Source of the DNA: Pseudomonas sp. RIT-PI-q | GTDB lineage: Bacteria; Pseudomonadota; Gammaproteobacteria; Pseudomonadales; Pseudomonadaceae | Reading direction: 5' to 3' | Assembly: GCF_001297125.1 (NCBI RefSeq) | Contig: NZ_LHPC01000054.1 | Location: 150,732 to 214,731 of the forward strand | DNA length: 64,000 bases | In this document: in pieces, positions 54,732 to 63,190 of the stretch | How positions within the stretch are numbered: position 1 is the first letter of the stretch | How the letters are laid out: each line of letters starts with the position of its first letter | Made by a program: the position numbers and the translations under genes | The notes under the pieces: generated by a model | Database searches by the model: none | Seen by the model: the letters and a program-made list of their open reading frames with translations, nothing else | What the model was told of the DNA's origin: nothing

Positions 54732-56195
54732 TCAGCGTTTGAAGTGCGGCGGAATTTTCGCGTCGACGTTGACCCACACCGAGCGGGCTTCGGTGTAATC
54801 GTGGATCGCTTCAAAACCCATCTCACGGCCATAACCCGACTGGCCAACGCCACCAAACGGGCTGCCAGGGCTGACGCGTTTGTAGCAATTGACCCAGCAC
54901 ATCCCGGCGTGAATGGCGTCGGCCATTTTGTGCGCACGGGCCAGGTTCTGCGTCCACAGGCCGCTGCCGAGTCCGTATTCCGAACTATTGGCGATGGCCA
55001 AGGCTTCTTCGTCAGTGCTGAAACGCACCACGGTGACGAACGGGCCGAAGACTTCTTCCTGGCACACACGGTCTTCGGGCGACGCTTCGACAATGGTCGG
55101 CTCGACATAAAAACCATCGGCCAATCTCAGATCATCCGGGGCTTTGCCGCCCGCGAGGATCTTGCCGCCCTGCTCGATGGCGATATCGATATAGGCCAGC
55201 ACGCGGTCGCGGTGCAGTGCCGAGGTCAGCGGGCCCATTTCGGTCTCGGGGTCCAGCGGATCGCCCAGGCGAATCGATTTGGCCAGTGCGATGAAACGTT
55301 CGAGGAAGCGGTCAGCAATGTCTTTATGCAGAATCAAACGCGAACCGGCGATGCAGGCCTGGCCCTGGTTGTGGAAGATCGCCCAGGCCGAACCGTTGAC
55401 CGCCGCTTCCAGATTGGCGTCTTCGAACACAATGTTCGCGCCCTTCCCGCCCAGTTCCAGCTGGATGCGCTTGAGGTTGCCTTTCGACGCTTCAACGATC
55501 CGGCGGCCGGTCGCCGTCGAACCGGTGAAGGCAATCTTGCCGACGTCGAGGTGTTCCGCCAGCGCTTGCCCAGCGGTGTGGCCGTAACCCGGCACCACGT
55601 TGACCACACCTTTGGGGAAGCCGACTTCAGTCATCAGCTCGACAATGCGCAAGGTTGACAGCGGCGTGATTTCCGACGGCTTGATCACAATGGTGTTACC
55701 CGCCGCCAGCGCCGGGCCCATTTTCCAGCTGGTGAACATCAACGGGAAGTTCCACGGCACGATCTGCCCGACCACGCCGATCGGCTTGCGTTGTACGTAA
55801 TTGAGGAACCCGGCTTCGACCGGAATCACCGAGCCTTCGATCTTGTCCGCCATGCCGCCGAAATAGCGGAAACAGGCGGCCGTGCGCGGAACGTCAAGGC
55901 CACGGGAATCGCGAATCGGGTGGCCGGTGTTCAGGGATTCGAGTTGCGCCAGCTCTTCGCCGCACTCTTCGATCTTGTCCGCCAGTTTGAGCAACAGGCG
56001 TCCGCGTTCGGCAGCGCCCAGTGCAGACCAGGCCGGGAACGCACGTTTGGCAGCAGCCACAGCAAGCTCGATGTCCGCGGCTTCGGCAGCGGCGACCCGG
56101 GTGATCAACGAACCGTCGTGGGGCGACACGACGTCAATGGTGCCGCCGGCGACCGCGTCAACGAACCGGCCATCGATATAGAGCTGATTTTGCAT
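54732..56195 (-). CDS. hapE: 4-Hydroxymuconic semialdehyde dehydrogenase (ALDH superfamily)
   Basis: This 487-aa aldehyde dehydrogenase has the NAD-binding FTGSTATGRRIVEAS, the catalytic Glu in IQLELGGKGANI and the nucleophile Cys in NQGQACIAGSRL. Position directly after the hydroquinone dioxygenase genes and before maleylacetate reductase assigns it to oxidising 4-hydroxymuconic semialdehyde to maleylacetate. On its own sequence it could be any HMS/betaine-type ALDH. Confidence 0.9.
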   Translation of the reverse strand: MQNQLYIDGRFVDAVAGGTIDVVSPHDGSLITRVAAAEAADIELAVAAAKRAFPAWSALGAAERGRLLLKLADKIEECGEELAQLESLNTGHPIRDSRGLDVPRTAACFRYFGGMADKIEGSVIPVEAGFLNYVQRKPIGVVGQIVPWNFPLMFTSWKMGPALAAGNTIVIKPSEITPLSTLRIVELMTEVGFPKGVVNVVPGYGHTAGQALAEHLDVGKIAFTGSTATGRRIVEASKGNLKRIQLELGGKGANIVFEDANLEAAVNGSAWAIFHNQGQACIAGSRLILHKDIADRFLERFIALAKSIRLGDPLDPETEMGPLTSALHRDRVLAYIDIAIEQGGKILAGGKAPDDLRLADGFYVEPTIVEASPEDRVCQEEVFGPFVTVVRFSTDEEALAIANSSEYGLGSGLWTQNLARAHKMADAIHAGMCWVNCYKRVSPGSPFGGVGQSGYGREMGFEAIHDYTEARSVWVNVDAKIPPHFKR

Positions 56196-56287
56196 AATAT
56201 TTCCCTCTCACCGCGCCCATGGCGCAGTGTCTGACGACTTGATTCTGGCGAGCATGGCCCGGCGCGACGCCGGGCAAGACAAAGGTC

Positions 56288-57307
56288 TTAGAACTCGATC
56301 GGATACGGCTTGAGTTCGCCGCTTTCGTAGCGTTGCGGCAGGTTTGGCGTGGCGTTTTCCCACACCAGCAGCATCGAGCGCTTGGTCGAATAACCCTGGT
56401 GACGGATGTCCGCTGGCATGGCGCAGATGTCGCCGGCACGCATGGTGATGCGGGCGCGCGGGTTGCCGTCGTCCTTGTCGCCGACGTCCCAGATGATTTC
56501 ATCGGACATCTGCAAGAACCACTCGACCCGGTCATTGCCATGGAACACCGGCAGGATGAATTCTTCAGTGGTCGGGCAGAACAGGCTGGCCTTGCACACC
56601 GAGGTCACCGACGGGTTCCAGGTCACGTCGGAGCGCGATAGGTACTTGAACAGGCTGAAGGCATGCAACTCACCTTCGAAACCTTCAGCGGCGTGAACTT
56701 CCGGCTCATCCTGATCAACGTCGATGAACTGGCGATTGACCGGCAAATCATTACGCAGTGGTGAATCATCCGGCAGGCCCGGCATGCGTTTGGTGGCGAT
56801 GCGGAACCGCTCGATGGCTTCGATGTTGTAGCCGTTCTTGCGACCGAATGCCGTACCGGTTTCTTCCGGTGCCGCGAACGGGTCAAACGTGGCGTTGGTC
56901 CAGTCGCGCAGGATGGCTTTGAAGGTCGCCATGATCAGCGGCGTCTCAAAGTTCTCGGTGTAGTTGACGCCTGCGGCCTTGAGCGGGCCATGGAAGGTGC
57001 CGGCATACAGGTCGGCTTTGCCGTAGTAATTGCGGGTGCCGATGACCTGGTCGAAGTTGACCCAGCCGTAGAAAAAGCCCCAGGCGACGTCGCGCATCAT
57101 GGCGCGCAAAAAGGCGTCGACCGGAATCAAGTGCGAGCGGGTCTGACCTTTGGCCGGCCAGGTGATGCGGGCAAAATACTCGTCGCGCGACAGTTCGAAT
57201 GCGCCGAGTTTGAAAGAGCAATAGCCGGTAACGGCATGGGGTGCGCTGGCCTGGACTTCGTCGTCGGCAAAGGAGGTGGTATCGGCAGCGTTTTCAAGCA
57301 TGGCCAT
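56288..57307 (-). CDS. hapD: Hydroquinone 1,2-dioxygenase large subunit
   Basis: This 339-aa cupin-like subunit carries the Fe(II) site of the HapCD/PnpCD hydroquinone dioxygenases. His256, Asn258 and Glu262 are in LPVFHGNDRVEWFL and His303 is in ADIRHQGYS; the numbering coincides with the iron ligands I recall for PnpCD. It cleaves hydroquinone to 4-hydroxymuconic semialdehyde together with the small subunit encoded 44 bp upstream. Confidence 0.93.
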   Translation of the reverse strand: MAMLENAADTTSFADDEVQASAPHAVTGYCSFKLGAFELSRDEYFARITWPAKGQTRSHLIPVDAFLRAMMRDVAWGFFYGWVNFDQVIGTRNYYGKADLYAGTFHGPLKAAGVNYTENFETPLIMATFKAILRDWTNATFDPFAAPEETGTAFGRKNGYNIEAIERFRIATKRMPGLPDDSPLRNDLPVNRQFIDVDQDEPEVHAAEGFEGELHAFSLFKYLSRSDVTWNPSVTSVCKASLFCPTTEEFILPVFHGNDRVEWFLQMSDEIIWDVGDKDDGNPRARITMRAGDICAMPADIRHQGYSTKRSMLLVWENATPNLPQRYESGELKPYPIEF

Positions 57308-57351
57308 GACGGGGTTCCTTTTGTTGATTTTGTTGGATGGGAAGGTTCAGA

Positions 57352-57846
57352 TCACTTGAAGCAGATGTCTGCCCACTTCTCGACCGACAACGGTCCTTTG
57401 ATGGTCTGCTGCAGGATCACGCCCGGGCGGCTGGCCTCGAATCGATACGCGGTGCCGACCGGCAACAGGCATTGGTGGCCGCGCTTGAGCAGCACATAGC
57501 CCATCGGTTTTCCCGCTGGCACTTCACCGGCCAGGCGAGTGCCCTCGCCGTCTTGCAATGGGGCGTCGAGCTTGAGGAAATCCACCCGCACTTCACCGTC
57601 CATGACGATGGCGAATTCGTCGTGCGCTGCGGTGTACCAAGGCGATTGACCTTCGGCGCGCAGGGTTTCAATGACGTAGCCGAGGTTGAGGCCGACCACG
57701 ACTTTTTCATAAGGAAGGGATTTGTCCGCCACTTCGAAAATATTCGAAAAGGCGTAATGGCTGGCCTGGCCGCTGATGATTTCAACCGACCCTTTGCTGT
57801 AGTTGTCCAGCGAGCCGAAGACCGTTTCGATTGCCGCGCTACTCAT
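57352..57846 (-). CDS. hapC: Hydroquinone 1,2-dioxygenase small subunit
   Basis: The 164-aa cupin-like subunit (MSSAAIETVFGSLDNYSKGS; YTAAHDEFAIVMDGEVRVDF) pairs with the large subunit. The frame is open far upstream to 58302, but the ATG at 57846 gives the known subunit size of about 17-18 kDa. It is the first gene of the seven-gene operon; a LysR-type dyad lies 88-108 bp upstream. Confidence 0.92.
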   Translation of the reverse strand: MSSAAIETVFGSLDNYSKGSVEIISGQASHYAFSNIFEVADKSLPYEKVVVGLNLGYVIETLRAEGQSPWYTAAHDEFAIVMDGEVRVDFLKLDAPLQDGEGTRLAGEVPAGKPMGYVLLKRGHQCLLPVGTAYRFEASRPGVILQQTIKGPLSVEKWADICFK

Positions 57847-57933
57847 GGTTTTCACCGTTTTGTTGTTGTAGTAACAGTGAGTCAACAGTACGTCGCAGCT
57901 GCTCCGGGGACAATTAGAGGACCGGCGACAACA

Positions 57934-57954
57934 GTGTTTGCGAAACGCAAACAC
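57934..57954 (-). promoter_or_regulatory. Perfect dyad upstream of hapC (LysR-type site)
   Basis: GTGTTTGCG and CGCAAACAC are exact inverted repeats around AAA (position may be off by one). The T-N11-A pattern and the distance of about 90 bp from the start codon suit a LysR regulator's recognition site. A 16/21 match occurs upstream of the MetA-type gene at 63153-63173. The LysR gene immediately upstream is the likely binder. Confidence 0.7.
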
Positions 57955-57972
57955 AGGGGTCACCTCAATCCT

Positions 57973-58057
57973 TGTAGGAGCGAGCTTGCTCGCGATGGTA
58001 TTCCAGGCGCCGAGTGGCGTCGTCTGTACCTTTTTCGCGAGCAAGCTCGCTCCTACA
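57973..58057. repeat. REPIN between the LysR gene and hapC
   Basis: TGTAGGAGCGAGCTTGCTCG… (57973-57995) and its perfect inverted copy (58035-58057) flank a 39-bp spacer. It separates the LysR gene from the hapC promoter. Confidence 0.9.
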
Positions 58058-58073
58058 GGGGGGCTGCGTTGGG

Positions 58074-59003
58074 TCAGCGAATCCAGCCGCGCTCCAGCAG
58101 GGGTTTGTCCCAGCAGGGTTCGTCGCCGAAGTTTTCCACCAGGAAATCGATCAGCGTGCGCACCTTCAAGGCTCGGCGCTGGGTCGCGGGGTACACCGCA
58201 GAGAAGTTGAAGGACGACAGCGCATACTCGGGCAACACCGGAATCAGCCGGCCGGCGAGCAGGTCGTCGCTGGCCACCAGTGTCGGCAAACAGACAATGC
58301 ACACCCCGGTCGAGGCGTAGTCGCGCAACAAATGCACCGAGTTGGAGCGCACCTGGCCCGGGAGGCTCAGCTCCACCTGCTCGTCCGCGCCGGTGAAGAT
58401 CCAGCGGTTGCGTGACGGATAGCCCTCGTACAGGGCAATTTTGTGTTGCAGCAGTTCCTGCGGGTGCGTCGGCACACCGAACTCGGCGGCGTAATCGGGT
58501 GACATGCAGAACAATCGGCGCACGCTGAACAGCTTGCGCTCGATCAGGGTTTCGGCCATCGGCGGGAACATCTGGAACGCCACATCGAAGCCCTCTTCGA
58601 TCGGGTCCACCACCCGGTCATTGACGATGACGTCGACCTCAATGTCCGGGTACAGCCGCGTGAATTCAGCGAGCATCCGGCCGAAGTGGCCGATGGCAAA
58701 ACCTGGCAGCATCTGCACCCGCAGTTTGCCGGTGGGTTTGGCGCGCAACTCGCGCATGTGTTCGGTCAGCGAGTTGAAACTCGCGACCATGTCTGCGCAT
58801 TCCTTGTAGTACGTCTCCCCCACTTCGGAGAGCCGCACATGCCGTGTGCTGCGATGGAACAGCGGCGCGTTGATGAACTGCTCCAATTGTTGAATGCGGT
58901 GAGTGATCACCGAGCGGGTCACGCCCAATTGCTGGGCGGCCTTGGCGAAGTTGCCGGTTTCGGCCACTCGCACGAAGGCTTCGACACTGAGTAAACGATC
59001 CAT
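58074..59003 (-). CDS. LysR family regulator of the hydroquinone cluster
   Basis: This 309-aa regulator has an HTH at about residues 5-60 (ETGNFAKAAQQLGVTRSVIT) and the effector-binding domain (FAIGHFGRMLAEFTRLYPDI; GVCIVCLPTL). It lies just upstream of hapC on the same strand, separated by a REPIN. Dyads upstream of hapC and of the MetA-type gene are its probable targets; the effector may be hydroquinone or a precursor. Confidence 0.9.
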   Translation of the reverse strand: MDRLLSVEAFVRVAETGNFAKAAQQLGVTRSVITHRIQQLEQFINAPLFHRSTRHVRLSEVGETYYKECADMVASFNSLTEHMRELRAKPTGKLRVQMLPGFAIGHFGRMLAEFTRLYPDIEVDVIVNDRVVDPIEEGFDVAFQMFPPMAETLIERKLFSVRRLFCMSPDYAAEFGVPTHPQELLQHKIALYEGYPSRNRWIFTGADEQVELSLPGQVRSNSVHLLRDYASTGVCIVCLPTLVASDDLLAGRLIPVLPEYALSSFNFSAVYPATQRRALKVRTLIDFLVENFGDEPCWDKPLLERGWIR

Positions 59004-59051
59004 GGGGCCGGCTCTCTGGAGAGTGCCAGTCAGTCGTCGTCACGCTCCCTC

Positions 59052-59183
59052 TGTAGCAGCTGTCGAGCCTGTGTTCGGCTGCGCAGCAGTCGTGAATCCA
59101 GACACAGCGGTCCATCAGTTAGATCGCGTGCACAGGTTTTACGACTGCTACGCAGCCGAACGCAGGCTTCGCCAGCTGCTACA
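59052..59183. repeat. REPIN of the TGTAGCAGCTG type
   Basis: TGTAGCAGCTGTCGAGCCTG… and …AGGCTTCGCCAGCTGCTACA are imperfect inverted arms with a central CGACTGCTGCGCAGCC-type sequence. It is the same family as the tandem array at the right end of the window. Confidence 0.8.
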
Positions 59184-59292
59184 TGGATTGCGTGACGGCT
59201 TGAATGGCTGGCTCTCTGGGTGTTTTTGTTCTTATAGGTACAACGAGGTTAGCCTGTCGGCACCTCGTACTCCAGCGCCCGCCCACTGATAA

Positions 59293-59754
59293 TCAGCGAT
59301 TCAACCAAGGATAGCGCGCCGTGTCCTTGTTGCCGTAATCAGGGTCCAGATAGATGAAGCAGCGCTGGATCTTGAAGTCGCGAATTTCGAACACGTCGGC
59401 CCAGTAACCGGCGCTGGCTGGTGTCGGTACGCCTGCGCGCCAGTGGCCGTCGACGTGTTCGCCGAAACTGGTGCCTTCACAGACCAGCGTGTCGGTGCCG
59501 GTGAGGATCCAGTTGAAGTGCGCATAGTCGTGGGTAATCGACTTCAAGCGGCTGCCCAGGTCGCCGAACATCTGGCCGATCTGCTCGCGGCCGGTGGCCA
59601 GTCCCCACTTTGGAAACAGCACCTGCGCGTCGTCGGCAAACAGGTCGAGAATGCTGCCGCCGGTGGAGGTGATACCGCCGTTGTCGAAGGCCCTGAGGTA
59701 TTCCAGGGCGATGGATTTGCGTTGCTCGTCGGTCATTGTCAGGGTGCTGATCAT
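59293..59754 (-). CDS. SnoaL/NTF2-like protein
   Basis: The 153-aa alpha+beta barrel protein begins MISTLTMTDEQRKSIALEYL, with GGAG before the ATG; ALEYLRAFDNGGI, SILDLFADDAQVLFPKWGLA and EIRDFKIQRCFIYLDPDYGN fit SnoaL-like isomerase or hydratase folds. It is the last gene before the LysR in this direction; a REPIN separates it from the cytochrome gene. A catalytic or binding role in processing the aromatic substrate is possible. Confidence 0.8.
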   Translation of the reverse strand: MISTLTMTDEQRKSIALEYLRAFDNGGITSTGGSILDLFADDAQVLFPKWGLATGREQIGQMFGDLGSRLKSITHDYAHFNWILTGTDTLVCEGTSFGEHVDGHWRAGVPTPASAGYWADVFEIRDFKIQRCFIYLDPDYGNKDTARYPWLNR

Positions 59755-59798
59755 GGCGGTCTCCAGAGTAGTTTCAGAATGGGAACACAGTACAAACT

Positions 59799-59883
59799 CC
59801 TGTAGGAGCTGCCGCAGGCTGCGATCTTTTGATCCTGATCTTCGCGAGATCAAAAGATCGCAGCCTGCGGCAGCTCCTACAGG
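59799..59883. repeat. REPIN with 36-bp perfect arms
   Basis: Arms 59799-59834 and 59848-59883 are exact inverted copies (CCTGTAGGAGCTGCCGCAGG… with GCGATCTTTTGATC). It lies between the SnoaL-like and cytochrome genes and would form a very stable hairpin. Confidence 0.9.
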
Positions 59884-59896
59884 GCAAGCGCCGGGC

Positions 59897-60286
59897 TTAT
59901 TGCAGCGACTTGATGTAGGTGATGATTTTCTGCCGTTTGGCCGGGTCGTCCTGGGAATACACCATGGCACTGCCCGGCGCGACGGTCTGGGCATCGGTCA
60001 GCCAGGCGTCGAGCATTTGTTCATCCCAGACCTTGCCGGACATGGCTTTGCTGTAGCCGTCGCTGTAGGTGAAGTTCGTCTCGCTGGCGGCCTTGCGCCC
60101 GATCAGCCCGAACAGGTTCGGCCCCTGCCCCGGCGGTCCGCCCTTGTCGAAGGTGTGGCAGACCGCGCAATGGTTGGTCGCCAGTTTCTGCGCGATTTCC
60201 AGGTCGTCAGCCTGAGCGCTGCCCACCAGGCCAATGCTTGCCGTCAGCATCAACAGTGCCGGGGCGCGTAGGAGGAAGTGCGTCAT
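59897..60286 (-). CDS. Periplasmic c-type cytochrome
   Basis: This 129-aa protein has a signal peptide (cleavage near AQADDL), a single haem site CAVCH at about residue 40, GPNLFGLIGRKAA and an axial Met in APGSAMVYSQDD. It is a class I cytochrome c. The neighbouring Tat-exported flavoprotein gene, 37 bp upstream, suggests it accepts electrons from that dehydrogenase. Confidence 0.9.
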   Translation of the reverse strand: MTHFLLRAPALLMLTASIGLVGSAQADDLEIAQKLATNHCAVCHTFDKGGPPGQGPNLFGLIGRKAASETNFTYSDGYSKAMSGKVWDEQMLDAWLTDAQTVAPGSAMVYSQDDPAKRQKIITYIKSLQ

Positions 60287-60323
60287 AGTGGTGTTCTCAT
60301 GCAATCACGCTGATGGGCTTGGT

Positions 60324-62051
60324 TCAGCTTCGGCTCGGTTCGGTATGCGCCTGGTTCGCCGCGCGATAGGCGAAGGCGATGATCGGGCCCAGCGTCGAAC
60401 CGCCCGCCCAATAGGCGCGACCGGAGGCCGACGCCACGCAGTTGCCAACGCCGTACAGCCCAGGGATCGGCGCGTTGGCATTGTTCAGCACCTGGCCGAC
60501 CGAGTTGGTTTTCGGCCCGCCCTTGGTGTCCAGGTTGCCGCCAGTGATCAACGCCGCGTAGTACGGGCCTTTCGCGGCCAACGGGTACATCGTCAGGTTG
60601 CCGGTGCGGTCGGGTTTGACCGGTCCGGTGAACACACCCTGAATCACCAGCTCGCCGCGCTGAAAGTCGAGGTCCTTGCCCTTCTTCGCCAGGTCGTTGA
60701 AACGCTTGAGCGTGGCCTTCAGGTTGAGATTGAAATCCGCGCTGAGCTTCATCCCACCAATGTCGGCGGCATGTTTATCGAGGCGGGCCGCAATGTTGGT
60801 GGCCAGTTCTTCTAGGGTTTCGCCACGCACCACATGGCGGTCGTTGCCGCCCTTGGGCACGATCGGCGAACCGTATTCGTCGCTGCTGCAATAGTCCTGG
60901 GCGCGTTGGTCCCAGATCGAAAACATCACCAGGTTCGGGTATTCCGCTTTCGCGCCATCCCACTGGAAGAAGGTCGGAACCAGTTCGTTGTAGACGGTTT
61001 TTTCGTTGACGACGCGCTTGCCGTACTTGTTCACCATCAGCATCGAATCGCCGTTCATGGTGAAGATGCCGGACATCGAACCGTCCTTGGACAAGGCCTT
61101 TTCCAGCAGGATCGGGCACGACCACGCATAGTTCATGTTGCGCAATTGCACGCCCAGGTCGCTGGAGATACGGATGAAATCCCCTTCATTGGTCAGGGCT
61201 GCGCAGCCGCCGTACACCGGGGCGTTAAGAAAGTTGCGGCGCAGTTCCGGGTCGTGAGTAAAACCGCCGGTGGCGAAAATCACCGCTTTGCGCGCCTTGA
61301 CCCGTTGACGCGTGCCCTCTTCGGTTTCGACTTCGACGCCGACCGCTTCGCCCTTGCTGTTGAGGATGACTTTGACCACGCGCTCGCCGGTGCGGATCTG
61401 CACACCGTCACGCTTGGCGGCTGCCGTCAGCGTGCGGATCGCCACACGACCACCGTCCGACATGCTCGGTCGGGCGTCCTTGGGCACCAATACCCGACCT
61501 TTCTTGGCTTTGTCTTCGGACAGTTCAGCCCAGTAGTCCGGCACGTCCGGGCAATGCCGATAAGGCAGCGCATCGCGTTCGGCCAACAGTTCGGCGGCGG
61601 GCGACGCGCTGTCGTAGATGGCTTCGCACATTTCGTATTCCCAGTCCGACAGACCGAGTTTGGGCAACGAGGCATCGAAGGATTGCGGGCGTGTCAGGCG
61701 GGCGACATAGCGCAGGTAGTCGGCTTTTTCATCGACCAGGCCGGCGTCGCGCATCGGCTTGTTGTTCGGCACCCAGTACCAGAACGCCGCTTTGGCCGCG
61801 GTGCCGCCAGGGCTGCCGGCTTTTTCCAGGATCACCACGTCATTGCCCAACCAGCGCGAGAACAATGCGGTCGGCAAACCACTGCCTCCACCGCCGACCA
61901 CAACAATGTCGTGCTCGCTATCGAAAGGCAGTTCGTCACTGGCCATCGCCCGTCCTGTCACACCCGACAGCGCGGCGACCGCAGTACCGGCAGCGCCGGC
62001 CTTGATAAAACTGCGGCGTGACAGGGCAAGTTTTTGCGTTTCTTCACTCAT
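60324..62051 (-). CDS. Tat-exported FAD-dependent dehydrogenase (fumarate-reductase/ketosteroid-dehydrogenase fold)
   Basis: A 575-aa flavoprotein with a twin-arginine signal SRRSFIKAGAAGTAVAALSG. The FAD-binding GGGGSGLPTALFSRWLGNDV follows near residue 50, and the C-terminal GVGNCVASASGRAYWAGGST closes the FAD site. It resembles FAD_binding_2 enzymes such as flavocytochrome c and 3-ketosteroid dehydrogenase. With the adjacent cytochrome c it forms a likely periplasmic dehydrogenase system; the substrate is unknown. Confidence 0.88.
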   Translation of the reverse strand: MSEETQKLALSRRSFIKAGAAGTAVAALSGVTGRAMASDELPFDSEHDIVVVGGGGSGLPTALFSRWLGNDVVILEKAGSPGGTAAKAAFWYWVPNNKPMRDAGLVDEKADYLRYVARLTRPQSFDASLPKLGLSDWEYEMCEAIYDSASPAAELLAERDALPYRHCPDVPDYWAELSEDKAKKGRVLVPKDARPSMSDGGRVAIRTLTAAAKRDGVQIRTGERVVKVILNSKGEAVGVEVETEEGTRQRVKARKAVIFATGGFTHDPELRRNFLNAPVYGGCAALTNEGDFIRISSDLGVQLRNMNYAWSCPILLEKALSKDGSMSGIFTMNGDSMLMVNKYGKRVVNEKTVYNELVPTFFQWDGAKAEYPNLVMFSIWDQRAQDYCSSDEYGSPIVPKGGNDRHVVRGETLEELATNIAARLDKHAADIGGMKLSADFNLNLKATLKRFNDLAKKGKDLDFQRGELVIQGVFTGPVKPDRTGNLTMYPLAAKGPYYAALITGGNLDTKGGPKTNSVGQVLNNANAPIPGLYGVGNCVASASGRAYWAGGSTLGPIIAFAYRAANQAHTEPSRS

Positions 62052-62118
62052 TTTTTATTCTCCGGAAACAGTAGCGGCCACACAGGCAAATCACAGGACG
62101 CAGGCAGGCGTCGATCAC

Positions 62119-63036
62119 TCACCAGTAATGCCAGAGCTGCACAAACAAGCCGTCCGTGACCGTGGTGTTGCGTCCTTCCACGCCTTTGGAATAGTGGATG
62201 GACACTTGATCCCACATTTTCTGGTTGAACACTTTCTGCACGCCGGGCTTGAGCTGAAACAGCACACCGGCGCCGAGCGCGGTTTCGTTGGATTCAGAGA
62301 ACGCGATGCTGTTGTTGTCGCGATCATCGGAGCTGAAGGTTTTCTGGTAATCGGCGCTGACGAAGGGCGTGATCTGGTACGTCGGCCGATCGACGATGTT
62401 GTAGCCCAGGCGCAGGTTGGCGTGGCCGGTGTCGCCGGGTTCAGTGTCGTGCGGGCCTTTGCCGCGAATGATCGCGCCGACCAGCAGGTCGATGTTCACC
62501 TTGCCCAGCCATTCGTTGTAGAACAGCGACGGCCACAAGGCGTAGGTGTCGCTGCTGACCGAATCGGCACCGGTCGGCAGTTGCACGTAGGCTTGCATGC
62601 CAATGGTGCGCAGCGGTGTCGGGTTGTACCAGACCAGGCCGCCGACCAGAGGATCGCCTAGCCCACTGACCCGCGTGCCGTTACCGCGAACGGCGATTTC
62701 CGGGAGGGTGATGCTGGCGATGAAACCGGTATTGGGCAGCCCGTCCATCTTCCAGTAGTGCAGCAGCGACGTCAGGCCAACGTAGGTCTCGGTGTTGCTG
62801 CCGGCGACCTTGTTGCCGTGATCGTCAAAGCGTTTACGGTCGTTGTTGTATTCGAATTCCTGGCCGACCGAGTTATAGGGCTCGGTGAAGTCCGAACTGA
62901 ATTGGAAACTTTGCGGCCGGTTGCTGGCAAACGGAATGCCCGACGCCTGCGCCTGCCCGGTTGGACACAAGGACGCAGCTAAAACACAGAGCCCAAGGCC
63001 TGCCATATGGATCGCGGGGCTGAATCCAGCTCTCAT
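62119..63036 (-). CDS. MetA/SphA-type outer-membrane protein of phenol degradation
   Basis: The 305-aa product has a signal peptide (cleavage near AQASG), beta-strand-rich sequence with FVQLWHYW at the C-terminus, and segments such as GSNTETYVGLTSLLHYWKMD, matching the 'MetA-pathway of phenol degradation' family of predicted outer-membrane channels. GGAG precedes the ATG at 63036. It probably admits the aromatic substrate; the dyad at 63153 lies about 120 bp upstream. Confidence 0.82.
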   Translation of the reverse strand: MRAGFSPAIHMAGLGLCVLAASLCPTGQAQASGIPFASNRPQSFQFSSDFTEPYNSVGQEFEYNNDRKRFDDHGNKVAGSNTETYVGLTSLLHYWKMDGLPNTGFIASITLPEIAVRGNGTRVSGLGDPLVGGLVWYNPTPLRTIGMQAYVQLPTGADSVSSDTYALWPSLFYNEWLGKVNIDLLVGAIIRGKGPHDTEPGDTGHANLRLGYNIVDRPTYQITPFVSADYQKTFSSDDRDNNSIAFSESNETALGAGVLFQLKPGVQKVFNQKMWDQVSIHYSKGVEGRNTTVTDGLFVQLWHYW

Positions 63037-63152
63037 CGATGTTCTCCAGTTATTGTTATTGTTGTGCGCTGCGTTCAATGACTGGCGTTGTCATTACGCA
63101 GCGACGATAGGCGCAGGGGTAGCGGCCAACAATTGCAATGTCAGCGACTTCT

Positions 63153-63173
63153 GTGTTCGTGAATTGCAAACAG
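63153..63173 (-). promoter_or_regulatory. Second LysR-type site (upstream of the MetA-type gene)
   Basis: GTGTTCGTGAA then TTGCAAACAG aligns without gaps to the hapC dyad at 16 of 21 positions; the CAAACA half is fully conserved, the other half partly. It is 117 bp before the ATG, a usual LysR distance. Confidence 0.55.
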
Positions 63174-63190
63174 TCTTGGCGCACCGCTAC

